From the NCBI GenBank assembly GCA_037176725.1, contig JAZBRS010000029.1, positions 121,553,001 to 121,617,000 of the forward strand: 64,000 bases of DNA, written 5' to 3'. The stretch is from Posidonia oceanica (taxonomy: Eukaryota; Streptophyta; Magnoliopsida; Alismatales; Posidoniaceae). The translations under genes were made by a program, and so were the position numbers. This document shows, in pieces, positions 36,791-47,477 of this stretch; the first letter of the stretch is position 1; every line of letters starts with the position of its first letter. The notes beneath the pieces were generated by a model. That model was not told the DNA's origin. It searched no databases and worked only from the letters and a program-made list of their open reading frames with translations.

Positions 36791-37473
36791 GCTTGCATTG
36801 CCTGTTTTCCCCGCTGTTTTGTTTTATCGCCCGCATTTGCATATAGGGCGATGATGCTTACTGTTCGGAGTTCTCACGAGCCAGGTTCCGCCCGATTCGG
36901 AACACAGACAGCGTAGCTGAGCACTTAGAGAGCACGTTTACTTCCTTGCTTTGTTTCTTCCCACTTAGAAGCACACCTTGAGCATTCATTTGGGCATTCA
37001 TTGGCACTTAGGCATTCAAAGTCTGCATTTCCCTGCATATGTGAGCGTAAGCCTAGAAAGACCGATTCTCGGGCATGTCGGGGGTGCCTAACACCTTCCC
37101 CGCGCGTAACAGGAGTCCTTACCCTCTCTTGGCCCACAATGACCATATTGCCCTTGTCCTAGGCACGAGTCACATCATTTGCATTCATTTGCATCTCATT
37201 TCTTTTGCATTGCCATGCATTGCATCTTTTGCTTGGTCTTGCGCGATTATTCACGCATTTCCCTGGTTTTCCTCATCTTCCGATTTAATAGACTTGGTGG
37301 CGACTCCGATTTTGTCTTGTCTTCTTCTTTTCTTTCCCTTTTTCCCTCTTTTAAATGTTTTCGAGTTAGGTCTTCCTTCTCGGACATAGCCGCTAATAGT
37401 GAGCCTGATTCCGATCGGTGCACGCGAGCTTTGGCAACGTGCATGGACGATCCGAACACTGGGATTACTACAG

Positions 37474-37491
37474 TGGCGACTCCGCTGGGGA
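37474..37491 (+). other. Element 1 primer binding site (tRNA-Arg)
   Basis: TGGCGACTCCGCTGGGGA begins two bases after the LTR. It is complementary to the 3' end of a plant tRNA-Arg, including CCA, with one mismatch as I recall that tRNA. tRNA-Arg priming is typical of Ogre-type elements. Confidence 0.8.
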
Positions 37492-38807
37492 TGCTAGACT
37501 CCGGCTTTCGCTTTCGCTTTCGCTCGCTTGGGATTTGCTTTCTTTGTTTGCCTTTGTGTTTCCTTTGTCTGTTTTGCTCGTTTTCCTGTGCAAACTCCTA
37601 GCAAGTCGCCTTGTGGTTACTTCGCTTAGGTTTTGCACCCCCTTTCGGCTGCTTTCGCCTTGGTTTTTGTTCCGTCTTGCTCTGCTTTGTCTAACTTGCT
37701 TGTTTGCTTGCCCTTTTCCTTCCCTCTGCTCTTATTTGCTTTACAGTTTACCTGTCTTTGCTTTCTTTGTCTTACTTGCTTATTATTGCTTTAATTATCG
37801 CACATTGCATGTCTACATACTTGTTTGGCAACAATACATGCCTTTTGAATGTTGAATGCTTCTTTTACACCTTTGCTATGTCACTACGCACGCACATGCC
37901 TTGCATACATGCCTTTTGACTTGACGAATGTTTTTTCTTCACCATTATGCTCACAAACACTTGCACATGCCATGCACATGCCTTTTGTTGTGTTGTATGA
38001 TTGTTTGCTTGCCATGCTTGACTGATTTTCTTCCCTTTCGCACTTGCCATGCCTAGGATAGTAGAAACTTGTTTGCTCTCCCCATGGTTAACTAAAAACC
38101 GCAAGTAAAAAGAACTCCTAGGAGCAACTAGAGACTCTGAACAATCCTTCACTCCCTCTGGTTAATAAAATGCGCAAGATAAAAGACTTTAATCATTTGC
38201 ATAAGCATCATATAGGGCATGCATTCTTCTCCTCTGAGTCCACTTACTAGTCTGCGAAGGATGGTTCCGGCTTCTCACCCCGATGCTTTGGCATGGTGTG
38301 AGTCAGTCGGTCTGTCCCCCCTTGTCCGGGGTCGTGTCGGTGTTAGTGGAGGGTACCACCCACGCTTTGGCAGGGTAGAGGCCACCAACGCACCACCCTG
38401 TCATTACCTGAGCTTTGGGCCGGGAGTTAGACAGGGAGCCTACTTTTCTGACTCGAGTCAGTGACCCGTACACTTGTGGATATCCGGAGTAGACTACCTA
38501 TCAGGAAACACTAGATTGGTGAGAGAGGGAGCATGCTAGAAAGCATACATGTCATCCATGCCTTAACTTAGTGCATTTTGCATCTCTTTTTTTCTCTAAC
38601 CCTAGTTTTCTGTTGTGCCTTTAACAGAGTTCAGTAAGCGATCTCCTTAGCTGGAGCTCGGGTCTCTCCTTTGTTGACATCTCTGCTGAGACACCTGTGC
38701 TCGACCATCCTTTTTCTGAGCTACTCGTCTTTGCGAGCATAGCTCCTCGTAGAGCCCGTCCCCTTTTCCCTCGTCGCAGCCCCGTTTTGACTCGCTCTCG
38801 GTCAGTA
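37492..38807 (+). other. Element 1 leader (5' untranslated RNA)
   Basis: The first part is T/C-rich with no conserved frame. The block 38216-38510 is clearly conserved with 61026-61312 of element 2, although neither keeps an open frame. It includes a CCCC...GGGG stem whose loop differs between the two elements (CCTTGTCC versus CCTTGTTA). This is the position of retroviral packaging or dimerisation signals. That role is inference. Confidence 0.55.
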
Positions 38808-41800
38808 ATGGCCCAGCGCACCGTCGAGACCCCCCTCACCCTTGCCTCGGAGGTAGTTCCCGCTCCGGCCCCTCCGGCTCCCGTTTCAAACCCCTCTGTG
38901 CCCTCTGTGACGCCAGGCTTTTCCCCTCTGTCGTCTGGGGCACCTCAGTTTGCTGTGGGACAGTGGCAGACGCTCGCTCCTCCTGATCCGGTCGCCGAGT
39001 CCATCTTGATGGCCACTTCACGTGTTCTAGAGGCACCACTGACCCCACCTCCTCAGGGTTTTGTCACTTTTGACCCCCCTTCTGCTGCGGCGACTCTCGC
39101 CCTAGGATTCCAGTCTCCCGGACAGTCCGGATCTCTTGGTTCTGGTTCCTCGCTGGCATTGCAATTCAGTGTTCCCACTGACGGGACACCTGAAGAGCAG
39201 TACCAGCAACTGATGGACACTATCCAGCGGCTGCAGGGTATAGCTCTATCAGTCCGCCCTCCTTCCCCTCCTGTTGTTCCTGAGGTTCCTGTGCGGCCTG
39301 CTCTCGCACATCTTGCATTGCACACGGCACTCCCGCCTAGACCATCGTCCCAACTGCTCACGGTTCCGACGATGGGGGCACGTATTCCGCCTCTTGCATC
39401 TGCACCACATCTCACACAGCATGCACCTCCGCCACCTGGTGGCCAGTCGTTCGGACTGGTGGGAGCACAGTATCTCGCAGGCCCGTCCCCCGGCACCGCC
39501 CCGGTACGGCCGTTGATGCTCCATCATCCTGCACCCACCACACAGCATACCATCTATCCTCCCCCTTTGCATCAGGCTCAGACTTCCACATGCATCCCTC
39601 CTTGCACTCCACCACAGCACGGGTATGCCGGCCATCACTTTGCGTCACCAGGCGATGTGATGGTGGATCCGGAGGAGCACCTCGGTGCGACCCAATCGGC
39701 ATACTTGGTCCCTGCCCCCGCTGCCCCATCACCTGTAGCAGCTATTCCAGACCCCATCAACAACAGGATGGATGTTCTGGAGAAAGCACTGCGTCTAGTG
39801 CAGGGCACGGACCACCAGACCTACCAGTTTCGAGACCTCTGCTGTTTCCCAGAGGCTGTACTCCCCCCAAAGTTCAAAATACCGGACTTTGAGAAGTATG
39901 ATGGTAGGGGCTGCCCCATAGCCCATCTGAAGGCGTACTGCGGTGATCTCGCCCAACTCTAGGCGGACGAGAGGTTGCTGATCCGCCTGTTCCAAAAGAG
40001 TTTGTCTGGTCCGACCCTCAAGTGGTTTACCTCGCTTGACATGGCTACGATCAAGACTTGGAACGACCTAAGCCAGGCGTTCTTGGAACAATACTCCTTC
40101 AACCTCGATCTGGTCCCAAAGCGCGCGGACTTGATCGCAATCAAGCAGAATCCGGGTGAGCCGTTCGGGGAGTACGTCGGCCGCTGGCGTGCCCTTGCCT
40201 CGCAAGTTCGAGATAGGCCCTCCGACGAGGAGTCTATCGAGATCATCATAAAAGGGGCACAGCCGTCTACCGGAGCTTTGCTTAGCATCCAACCCGTCAC
40301 AACCTTCACTGCTTTGATCCGAGCTGGCACTCGCGTAGAGAGTTCGTTGCGGAGTGGCAACTTCCCCGCACTCTCTGTGCTTGCCAGGCAGGCCCCCGCC
40401 AGCAACGACGGTAGTAGCAGCAGCGCCATCAACAACAACAGCAGTCTCAACAACAATCGTCCCAAGAGGAAGGATCCACCGAAGCCCGTTGTTGCGTACG
40501 TCGACTCCCCTGTTGCGCCCGTCCGTCTGGCGTCCCGGCCTGCCCCTCCTCAGATCTATTACGCACCTGCACCTAGGGCACACCCTACACCACAAATCAC
40601 TACCACCGCTCGACCGGTCTATCCTGCCGCACCGGTTCAGCAAGGACAATTCCAGAGACCGAGATGGCCACCCATGGAGAAGCAGAAGTTCGCCCCACTG
40701 GTGGAACCGCTCACTGCCGTCCTCCCGAAGGTTGCGTCGCTCCTGAGATTTCCGGAGGTTCGCCCGCCACCAAACCCACTACCGCATTGGTTTAAGGCGA
40801 ACCTTTTCTGCGACTTTCATCGAAGCGTCGGGCATTCGACTGATAGTTGTTTCACTCTCCGGAATGCTATCCAAGACTTGATCGAATCGGGAACGATTGT
40901 GATCGACACGCACGAGGCATCCACTTTTGCACCATCTCATGCACCTGCATTAGCATCTACCCCAGCTAATGTTGTCCGCCGACCCCTGCCGGAGCACTCC
41001 TATTCAGGAGGCGCAGGGACCTCAGGAATTCACTCCTTGTTTCCTTCTGGGTCTCTCACATCTGTGGTGGATCCTTCCGAGCTTATCCATGATGTTTCTA
41101 CTCCCTTTCCAGTCCCTCTCTATCTTGCAGCTATCGCCGGTTCCGAGCCGGGCGTCCATATGATCCGACCGCGCGCCAGGCCGGAGCGTTCTCCTGCATC
41201 AGTCGCCATGCTTTCCCGGGTCCAAGCCCCAATACACCTCCTAGCCAGACCTCAACCAGAGCTTCCCGTGCACCTACTAGCAAGACCTCAGTCCCCACCT
41301 AGCTTGCCTTCCCAGCTACCCTCCTATCCGTGCCCTCCTCAGCCTGTAGCCCCTCTCGTGCTCGCTGCACGCGCTCCCGTGGTTATTAACCTAACCCGGG
41401 ATACCCATCGCTTACCTTACAGCTACGCCACAGAAATGTGTGCGGAAGTGACGCGATCGGGGAGGGTCTACAGACCTCCGGCACCAGTAACCAGACCTAG
41501 CCACCCAGAACCTGCAATACCATTGCCCTTAGCCCAGCCTACAGCCCCACTACCTTCAGGCCAGCCTCTTGAATCCACCATAGCTGAACCTGTCCCTACA
41601 ACTGCACCACCTGCTACCAAAAAATGCCAGCCTAAAGCCGACATCACATCCCAGCTCAAAAAGGTTAAGGCCGACATATCTATCTGGGACCTAATACACA
41701 CTTCGGCCGAGCACTGCGAGGCTTTCCTTCGCGTGTTCCAAGCCGCCCGTGTGTCCCAAGCCATAGAACCCGCTGCCTTGGAAAGCATGGTCGGGATGAT

Positions 41801-42737
41801 CGCGGAGCCCCAGGTCATCACTTTCACGAGTGATGAGCTACCTCCGGTGGGGATTAATCACAATCAACCCTTGTTCATCACGGTACAATTCAAGAACTTT
41901 CGCATTCCCCTTGCACTGGTCGATAATGGGTTAGGCCTTGACGTCTGTCCCTTGCGAACAGCAACCAAGCTCGGATTCAAGGCCGAGGACATTACTCCAG
42001 CTGTAAAGGGAATGACAGCTTTTGATAACACTCACCATGACGCTCTAGGGATTTTGATTATTCCTCTTACCATTGGCCCGGTCACATTCGATGTGGAATT
42101 CTACGTCGTCGACTTGGAACCTAACTTCAACTTTCTGCTTGGGCGCCCTTGGCTCCACAAGCATCAGGTTATCCCCTCGACCCTCCATCGCATGATCAAG
42201 TTCCGCCGAGGCGACGATGTTATCGTTGTCATGGCGGAGAATTTTGAGAAGGAGTGGATCGAGGCGGTTTCCTCTATCTCTTCGCGGACTGTCCCCTTTG
42301 ATCCTGATCTCTCGAACGCCTTGTATCGCGTTAATCGGTGCGAGCCGGTTAACTTTTTACCAGATCTTGAGCATGTCAACTCCTTGGCCATTCACAACAA
42401 CCCCTTTCAGATGGTCGAGAACGTTTGTCACAGATGGGGCTACGTCAAAGGGACACCTCTCGGGCGACATGGCCAAGGAATCGCCGAACCAATCATGGCG
42501 GAAGAACGAAGAGACAACGAGGGTCTAGGTTACGACCCTCACGCCGATAAAGGCAAGCGCCCGCAAGCGAAGAATCAGAGAATGGTCATACCTCGGAGCT
42601 TAGCTAACTTTACAAGTGCAGGTATCCTGGGTTCAAGCGCAGTTCAAGCCGTAGTGCAGTCAGAGCCGTGTCAAAGCCCTCCGCCACCGGAGGAGGACTG
42701 GGTCTGCGTTGAGGACTACTACTCGGACGAGGAATAG
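38808..42737 (+). CDS. Element 1 gag-protease polyprotein with one internal TAG
   Basis: Gag makes the particle and the aspartic protease matures it. The ATG at 38808 (MAQRTVETP) is supported because upstream sequence is not kept open in element 2. A Pro/Ala-rich N-terminal half is followed by the gag core (CPIAHLKAYCGDLAQL, RLFQKSLSGPTLKWF, TWNDLSQAFLEQYSFNLD). A Cys/His segment CDFHRSVGHSTDSC occurs near residue 666. The retropepsin segment has ALVDNGLGLDVCP near residue 1038, with the catalytic triad as DNG, and FNFLLGRPWLH beyond it. A G-patch-like stretch, GTPLGRHGQGIAEP, follows near residue 1220. One in-frame TAG (39960-39962) sits inside the gag core, and the frame closes at TAG 42735-42737. 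With the TAG read, the product would be 1,309 aa. Confidence 0.82.
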
Positions 42738-44079
42738 TCGGGCACGACGGGGGCAGTTCAGACTTGTAATGGAAGCCAGCCAAGCCCAACAGCACCTCGA
42801 TCAGTTTGTTCAGTCCTTCCGACCGAGGATCATGAAGCAGCAGACTTGACAGAACCCTTGGTAGATTGGGCAGTCTTTGATTCTCCTGCAGTCATGTCAG
42901 CAATACCAGCACCAATTCAAGCACAGTCAGTCAGTTCGTGTGCAACCGTTGTCGCATCAGTACAACTACCACCTTCGCAGAAAGGTCAATCGCTGAGTTC
43001 AGTCAGCAGCACAGCTCAGTCCTTTTCAGAGGCCGCATCATAGGCAATACAGCCAGCTCAATCAGTCATGCACCCCTTTGCCGCAGACCGGCAACTTTCA
43101 TGGCCAGATCCTATGGTATCGGAGGCCGAGCTCTCGTCGTCATCACCAGTCACGGAGAACCAGCTGAGCATCGCGGTCTCCCGGCCCTCAGGCCTTCAAG
43201 AGAGCACCTCTGCCCATCCTCTGACAGCAGCAGTCACTCTGGCAGCATATCCATCTGCAATCCCCCTGACTAGACCATCTGGGTCTCCCTTGCCGAGATA
43301 GTCGCAATCAGGCGCGCCTGTGAGTCAGAAGATACAAGTACCAGAGACAGTAATCCATCTCGCAGCCGAGCCAGTGCCTCAGGCCCTCGGCGCCTACTAT
43401 GTCGATTCACCCTTAGATGAGGAAGAAGGAGGGGCGATAGAAGCCCAAGTCGATTCATGGATGTCTGATTTGGAGCTACTTTACCAAGAACAGCTCGAAT
43501 CCATAGTAGAAGACCTAGCACAGCACCAAGCCGCAGAAAGGAAAGGAAAAGCCGTGGTTACGGATCCTCCTCTGCGAGAGAACCACACCTCCATCATGGT
43601 CCTAGGAGAAAGCTCAGTGGTGTCGGATTCTCTCAGACCCGACGAGCTCATTACCATTCAACCCGAAGGTGGGTCTAGTTGGCTCGTGCAGCACATGCCT
43701 CACTCGGGCAGGATAGCAAAGGGCGGCAGTATCCAGGTCAGCCGCCAGTCCGATACGCCCTCCACAAGCATGTTAGCAGATTCAGAAGAAGAGGCACCAG
43801 TGGATCACACAACAACGGCAACAGAACAGAAAGCAGAATCAGTGACAGAGTTGTCAGAAGTTTCAGTGGCAAAGTCATCAGCAGTATTAGTCGCAGAACT
43901 GGCAAGGCTTTCAGTAGTATCAGCAGAACATGCAGCAGTATCATCAGCAGCAGAGCAGACGGGAGAAGTTGTCAGAACAGAGGCCGCGCGCCGAGGATAC
44001 AGAAACTCTTGAGGACATGGACCAGGTCGAGCAGCCCGGGCCGGTCAACATGTGCTACCTCAAGAAGTACTATCAGTAG
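42738..44079 (+). pseudogene. In-frame low-complexity extension where pol is expected
   Basis: After the TAG at 42735 the same frame stays open, apart from TAG at 43041-43043 and 43299-43301, to a TGA at 44010. It encodes Ser/Ala/Gln/Glu-rich sequence without a known domain, including YYVDSPLDEEEGG and SWMSDLELLYQEQLES. Near 43970 a frame change gives a better C-terminus, EDMDQVEQPGPVNMCYLKKYY, closing at TAG 44077-44079. Such a tyrosine-rich tail resembles the end of Ty3 polyproteins. No RT, RNase H or integrase motif is present. It may be a gag-pol remnant after loss of the enzymes, or a real extension. Confidence 0.5.
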
Positions 44080-45416
44080 CTGAGAGTAGCCATTGCGGAT
44101 CCTTCCTCCCACTTGTCATATCTTCACCACTTTCATGACTTTGTATCTCTTTTCGCTCTATCTCCTCCCCACTTCACTTCATCCACTCTCTTGCATTTCC
44201 TGACATCGCAACACTCCCGTGCATCCCTCCGCTCATCCCATTCGCATCTCTTATCAGATCATACATTGCATTCTGCCCGGTGATGAAAACCGGAGGTGCT
44301 TGCCTGCTGCGAAAGGAGTCTCCCGACCTCACCCGATGCTGCTTAGATGTCTTGACTAGTGAGGGAGCCACCACTCAATGAGAGCGGGCGAAATGCCCAA
44401 ACCCCTAAGGACTTACGCCCTTTAGAAGAGTGCTAGGTGCTAGTCAGAAAGCAGTACATATCCCAGCCTAGAAGAAAAAAAGGGAGAAAGAGAAAGCCAA
44501 AAGCCTGTACCCGAAAGACCCTAACGCCCATCTCCCCTGGGGGAGGGGACAGCGGAAACCTGCAAGCCAAAAAAAAAAAGGAAAATGAAAAAGAAAAAAG
44601 AACGAAAAAAGAAAAAAAAAAAAAACAAAAGGAGAATGATAGAAAAGAAAAGGGAGAGGGGGGGAAAGGCCCCATTCCCGCAAAAAAAAAAGAGAAAAAG
44701 GAAAAAAAGAAGAAGAGAATAAAGGCCGGCCGCGCAACCCCGCACCTCTCACCTACCCCAGAAAAGAGGCAAAGCCCGGGTCGAGTCCTCCTTGCTTCCA
44801 AAATAGGAATGAGGAGAGCTCTGCACACCGACATTAAAAAAAAGAGAGAAGAAAGAGGTAGGAGTGAGTGTAAGTCCTTGAGAGTTTGACATGGAGCCCG
44901 TCTTCTCTACACCACCACCAAACATCACCAACACCCCTTCCTCGAGTGCCACCAACAAGTTAGGAGTCCAAGTAGAGTCCGGTGAGTTAGGGACCGCTCC
45001 CTTTCCATACAGCAGGCACCAAAGCACCCCGATACTGAGGGCAAACTACGCCAAATCACACGCATCTGCATTTTCCAGTCATCTCCACCCTCTCTGATCA
45101 TCCCACTCCGCAAAGGCTCACCCCAGCGCTGAGACAGTACTTCTACTTAGCATGCGTTGGCACCGTCAGGCTGCGACAACCCGGGGTTCCCGACAGTCCC
45201 CGCCACATCAACAGAATGCCCTTATGCTTATACATGTTCAATTGCCATAGTCTGAATGTTTACTGCTAAATGTGTTGCACCTATTTCTACCAGTTTCAGA
45301 ATCTGCTTTCCTATGACGGTTTTGTGCCTATATGAGCTCTGATAATTCACAGTCTTGGCAACAGGTATCTGAAGACTCTTGTAACAGCCGTCTGCCCACA
45401 TCCTGCAATCTGTGCA
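44080..45416 (+). other. Non-coding spacer with an internal polypurine tract
   Basis: The spacer contains an A/G-rich tract (about 44470-44730; nearly pure purine at 44640-44688) that produces open frames of K/E or F/L runs on the two strands. These are not real genes. Just upstream of the next ORF, TTGCACCTATTTCTACCAGTTTCAG (ends 45299) and GATAATTCACAG (ends about 45352) look like splice acceptors. Confidence 0.5.
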
Positions 45417-46619
45417 ATGGGTTTCCCCACTCTGGTGACCTCGGCACACTGTTCTGAGATCCTGCGAGAATGGATCGGCAAGCTTACAAAAGATGACTGT
45501 GAGAAGCTGCGCCTGTGGGGCATTCCGACCAAACTGCTAAAGGCTGCTGATGTAGAGGTGAGCCGCCATCTTCTGTGTGCTGCTGCGCGATTCTGGAAAC
45601 CAGCACACCATGTCTTCCGTTTCGGCAGAACTGAATTGACACCTACACTGGAAGAAGTGCGCCGGATCTGTGGCTTTTCCAAGATCTTGGGGCCGCCCAT
45701 CTTCATGAGGCATGACGGATACATGGCAGTCCTGAAACAGCTAACCGGTCTCTCTACCCAAAGTTGCCAGCAGAAGCTGATTTGTACTAGCGGGCCCATG
45801 CCTCTGCTTCGCCTAGCGTACTTTGATGATATTGTGGAAAAGCGCACTGAACTCGGAGACGAGCTGTGGCTCCGAGGGTTTGTCACCCGTTTCCTAGGCG
45901 AGCTGGTCTTTACTCATGGCAAGGTAACAGTGGCCGTCGAGATCGCTGAAATAGCACTCGCCGTGGTGACTCGCCAGATAGACCTAGCACCGGTTGTCTT
46001 GGCAGAAACCTACCGCGGTCTGGACCGCATCTCTCATCGCTGCCGCCACTTTCATGGTTGCGGATCATTCATTCAGGTCTGGCTAGCGGTGCACACTGAG
46101 ATAGACCTTCTGCGCCCCCAAGTGCATGCTTTCGAGGCCTACTGCAGCAGCGGCCATGCCAAGGCAGTCAAGAGCGTCAAGGAAGAATATGAAAGGCTAT
46201 CGGGACTGACAGACGACACAGTCACATGGCGCATCATTCCTTCTGCAGCCGAAGCATTCACTGTCTTCTTCAATGCACGCGACATGCGTTTGGCCGTGCT
46301 ACCAGGATTTACCGCGGGTGTAGAATATCACCCTATCAGAGTCATGCGTCAGTTCGGCTTCCAGCAGGGCGCCTTTGTCGACAGCATAGCGCCTAAGCTC
46401 CTTCAAGAATATCCCCTCAGTACAATTGCCCCCACGAAGGAGCTGGCCAACCTGATGCAGCATGGGGTGCGATCAACAGACATCGCTGCAATAAGAGGTG
46501 CAGGGTGTACCCCTGAGTACATCACTGAAGTGCAGGACCTCTGGCCCATTGACGAAGTCCCGCCGAGCGGTCCCTTGTTCCCTGACTCTGGAAGATCAAA
46601 GAAGGCCCGAATCAGCTAG
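45417..46619 (+). CDS. Plant-mobile-domain/DUF7745-like protein carried by element 1
   Basis: This is an intact 400-codon ORF starting at ATG 45417. Landmarks in order are an N-terminal helical part (EWIGKLTKDDCEKLRLWGI), FWKPAHHVFRFGRTELTPT followed by LEEVRRICGF (about residues 60-88), APVVLAETYRGLD (about 195-207), GCGSFIQVWLAVHTEIDLL (about 216-234) and a basic C-terminus (GRSKKARIS). The pattern FW.P....F.F...ELTPT.EE plus LAET.R.L and GC...VW matches the DUF7745 type of plant mobile domain seen in ORF1 of Ogre-like elements and in host MAIN-like proteins. The molecular function is unknown. In Ogre elements the extra ORF usually lies upstream of gag; here it lies downstream, in an env-like position, possibly expressed from a spliced RNA. 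Unlike the gag frame it contains no stop, so it may be under selection. Confidence 0.75.
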   Translation: MGFPTLVTSAHCSEILREWIGKLTKDDCEKLRLWGIPTKLLKAADVEVSRHLLCAAARFWKPAHHVFRFGRTELTPTLEEVRRICGFSKILGPPIFMRHDGYMAVLKQLTGLSTQSCQQKLICTSGPMPLLRLAYFDDIVEKRTELGDELWLRGFVTRFLGELVFTHGKVTVAVEIAEIALAVVTRQIDLAPVVLAETYRGLDRISHRCRHFHGCGSFIQVWLAVHTEIDLLRPQVHAFEAYCSSGHAKAVKSVKEEYERLSGLTDDTVTWRIIPSAAEAFTVFFNARDMRLAVLPGFTAGVEYHPIRVMRQFGFQQGAFVDSIAPKLLQEYPLSTIAPTKELANLMQHGVRSTDIAAIRGAGCTPEYITEVQDLWPIDEVPPSGPLFPDSGRSKKARIS

Positions 46620-46977
46620 AGCCATCATGCAGCTGTCATTCTGCCTTCCTTTCAAGTTGTGCTGTACTTTTTGGCCTGTCACGGGCATGTAACCAACAAT
46701 TCTATCAATGCAAAACTGTTTTGCGCTGGCTGTTCACATTTCAAAGCTGATCATGCATTCCATGCTCCTCGTCGCTCACGTTCGGAGGCCCCTTGGCCCG
46801 ACTGATTGCTCGCATGACGCAGGAAAGTCCTCAACAAACGACCCAGGCTCCAGGACCTCTGCGAACCCGCGCCGTCTGACCTGCCACCGGATATCCCCGG
46901 CTGAGTCTCCTTTGGGCTGGTACCCCAAACTACTCGTCTGACAAACACGTTAGTTTTGTCCACCCTTCGCTTTTCTC

Positions 46978-47053
46978 GATACCAGGGACGTTTCGACCAA
47001 CCCCTGGTATCATCCTGATACCAGGGGCATCTTTTCAGACGCCCCGCGGTATC
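46978..47053. other. Two adjacent GATACC...GGTATC hairpins
   Basis: Hairpin 1 pairs GATACCAGGG (46978-46987) with CCCTGGTATC (47002-47011), ten perfect pairs with a 14-nt loop. Hairpin 2 pairs GATACCAGGGGC (47017-47028) with GCCCCGCGGTATC (47041-47053), with one small internal mismatch. They lie downstream of the plant-mobile-domain ORF and could act as RNA 3'-end structures or protein sites. Confidence 0.75.
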
Positions 47054-47084
47054 TCACCCTTGCTCTCATTCCCCTTTTGCCGAC

Positions 47085-47335
47085 CGATAAGTCCGATATC
47101 TTATCACCTTTCCCAATCAATCAATCTCATCATTATCTCATCTCCTCTTTGCCGGTCGATAAGTCCGATATCTTATCACCTTTTCCAATCAAGCTCTCAT
47201 CATTACCTCATCCCCCTTCTTTAGCATTAGCTCTCATCATTACCTCATCCCCCTTCTTTAGCATTAGTTCTCATCATTACCTCATCCCCCTTCTTTAGCA
47301 TTAGTTCTCATCATTACCTCATCTCCCTCTTTAGA
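47085..47335. repeat. GATAAG..CTTATC motifs and 37-bp tandem repeat
   Basis: GATAAGTCCGATATCTTATC occurs near 47086 and again near 47159, each a potential short hairpin. From 47194 a 37-bp unit (TCTCATCATTACCTCATC followed by a TTCTTTAGCATTAG end) repeats about four times. Confidence 0.8.
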
Positions 47336-47477
47336 AGTAGCCTCTCATCATGATCTCATCCCCTCTTATCAAGCAATCAAGCACTCATCAATCAATCATT
47401 CAGCAATCAATCATTCAGCATTCAATCACCCATCAACCAATCACTCATCACTCGATCATTCAACAATCAAGCACCCC

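Larger units (their letters stand above)
31726..37472 (+). repeat. Element 1 5' LTR (5,747 bp)
   Basis: It starts TGTTGACACCCCATTTTGACAG and ends GGGATTACTACA. Sub-regions in order are a CT-rich start, an A-rich 0.8-kb block (32400-33200), a GC-rich block with a 305-codon open frame (33911-34828), a TTGCATTT-rich block (34840-35700), the TTTTGCGTGCC minisatellite (about 35950-36790), the conserved GGTGCCTAACACC block (37051-37144) and a primer-site-like core (37298-37308). The open frames are compositional and not called as genes. Confidence 0.92.

Noticed and set aside
35990..36916. Several 100-200-codon ORFs on both strands
   Set aside because: Same LTR minisatellite; open in several frames because the repeat lacks stops.
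44433..44889. Phe- or Lys-rich ORFs on opposite strands
   Set aside because: They are the two readings of one A/G-rich tract.
42738..45416. Hidden RT, RNase H or integrase of element 1
   Set aside because: Looked for YVDD/FLDD-type RT boxes, RNase H acidic blocks and HHCC/DDE integrase motifs in the available frames; none seen.
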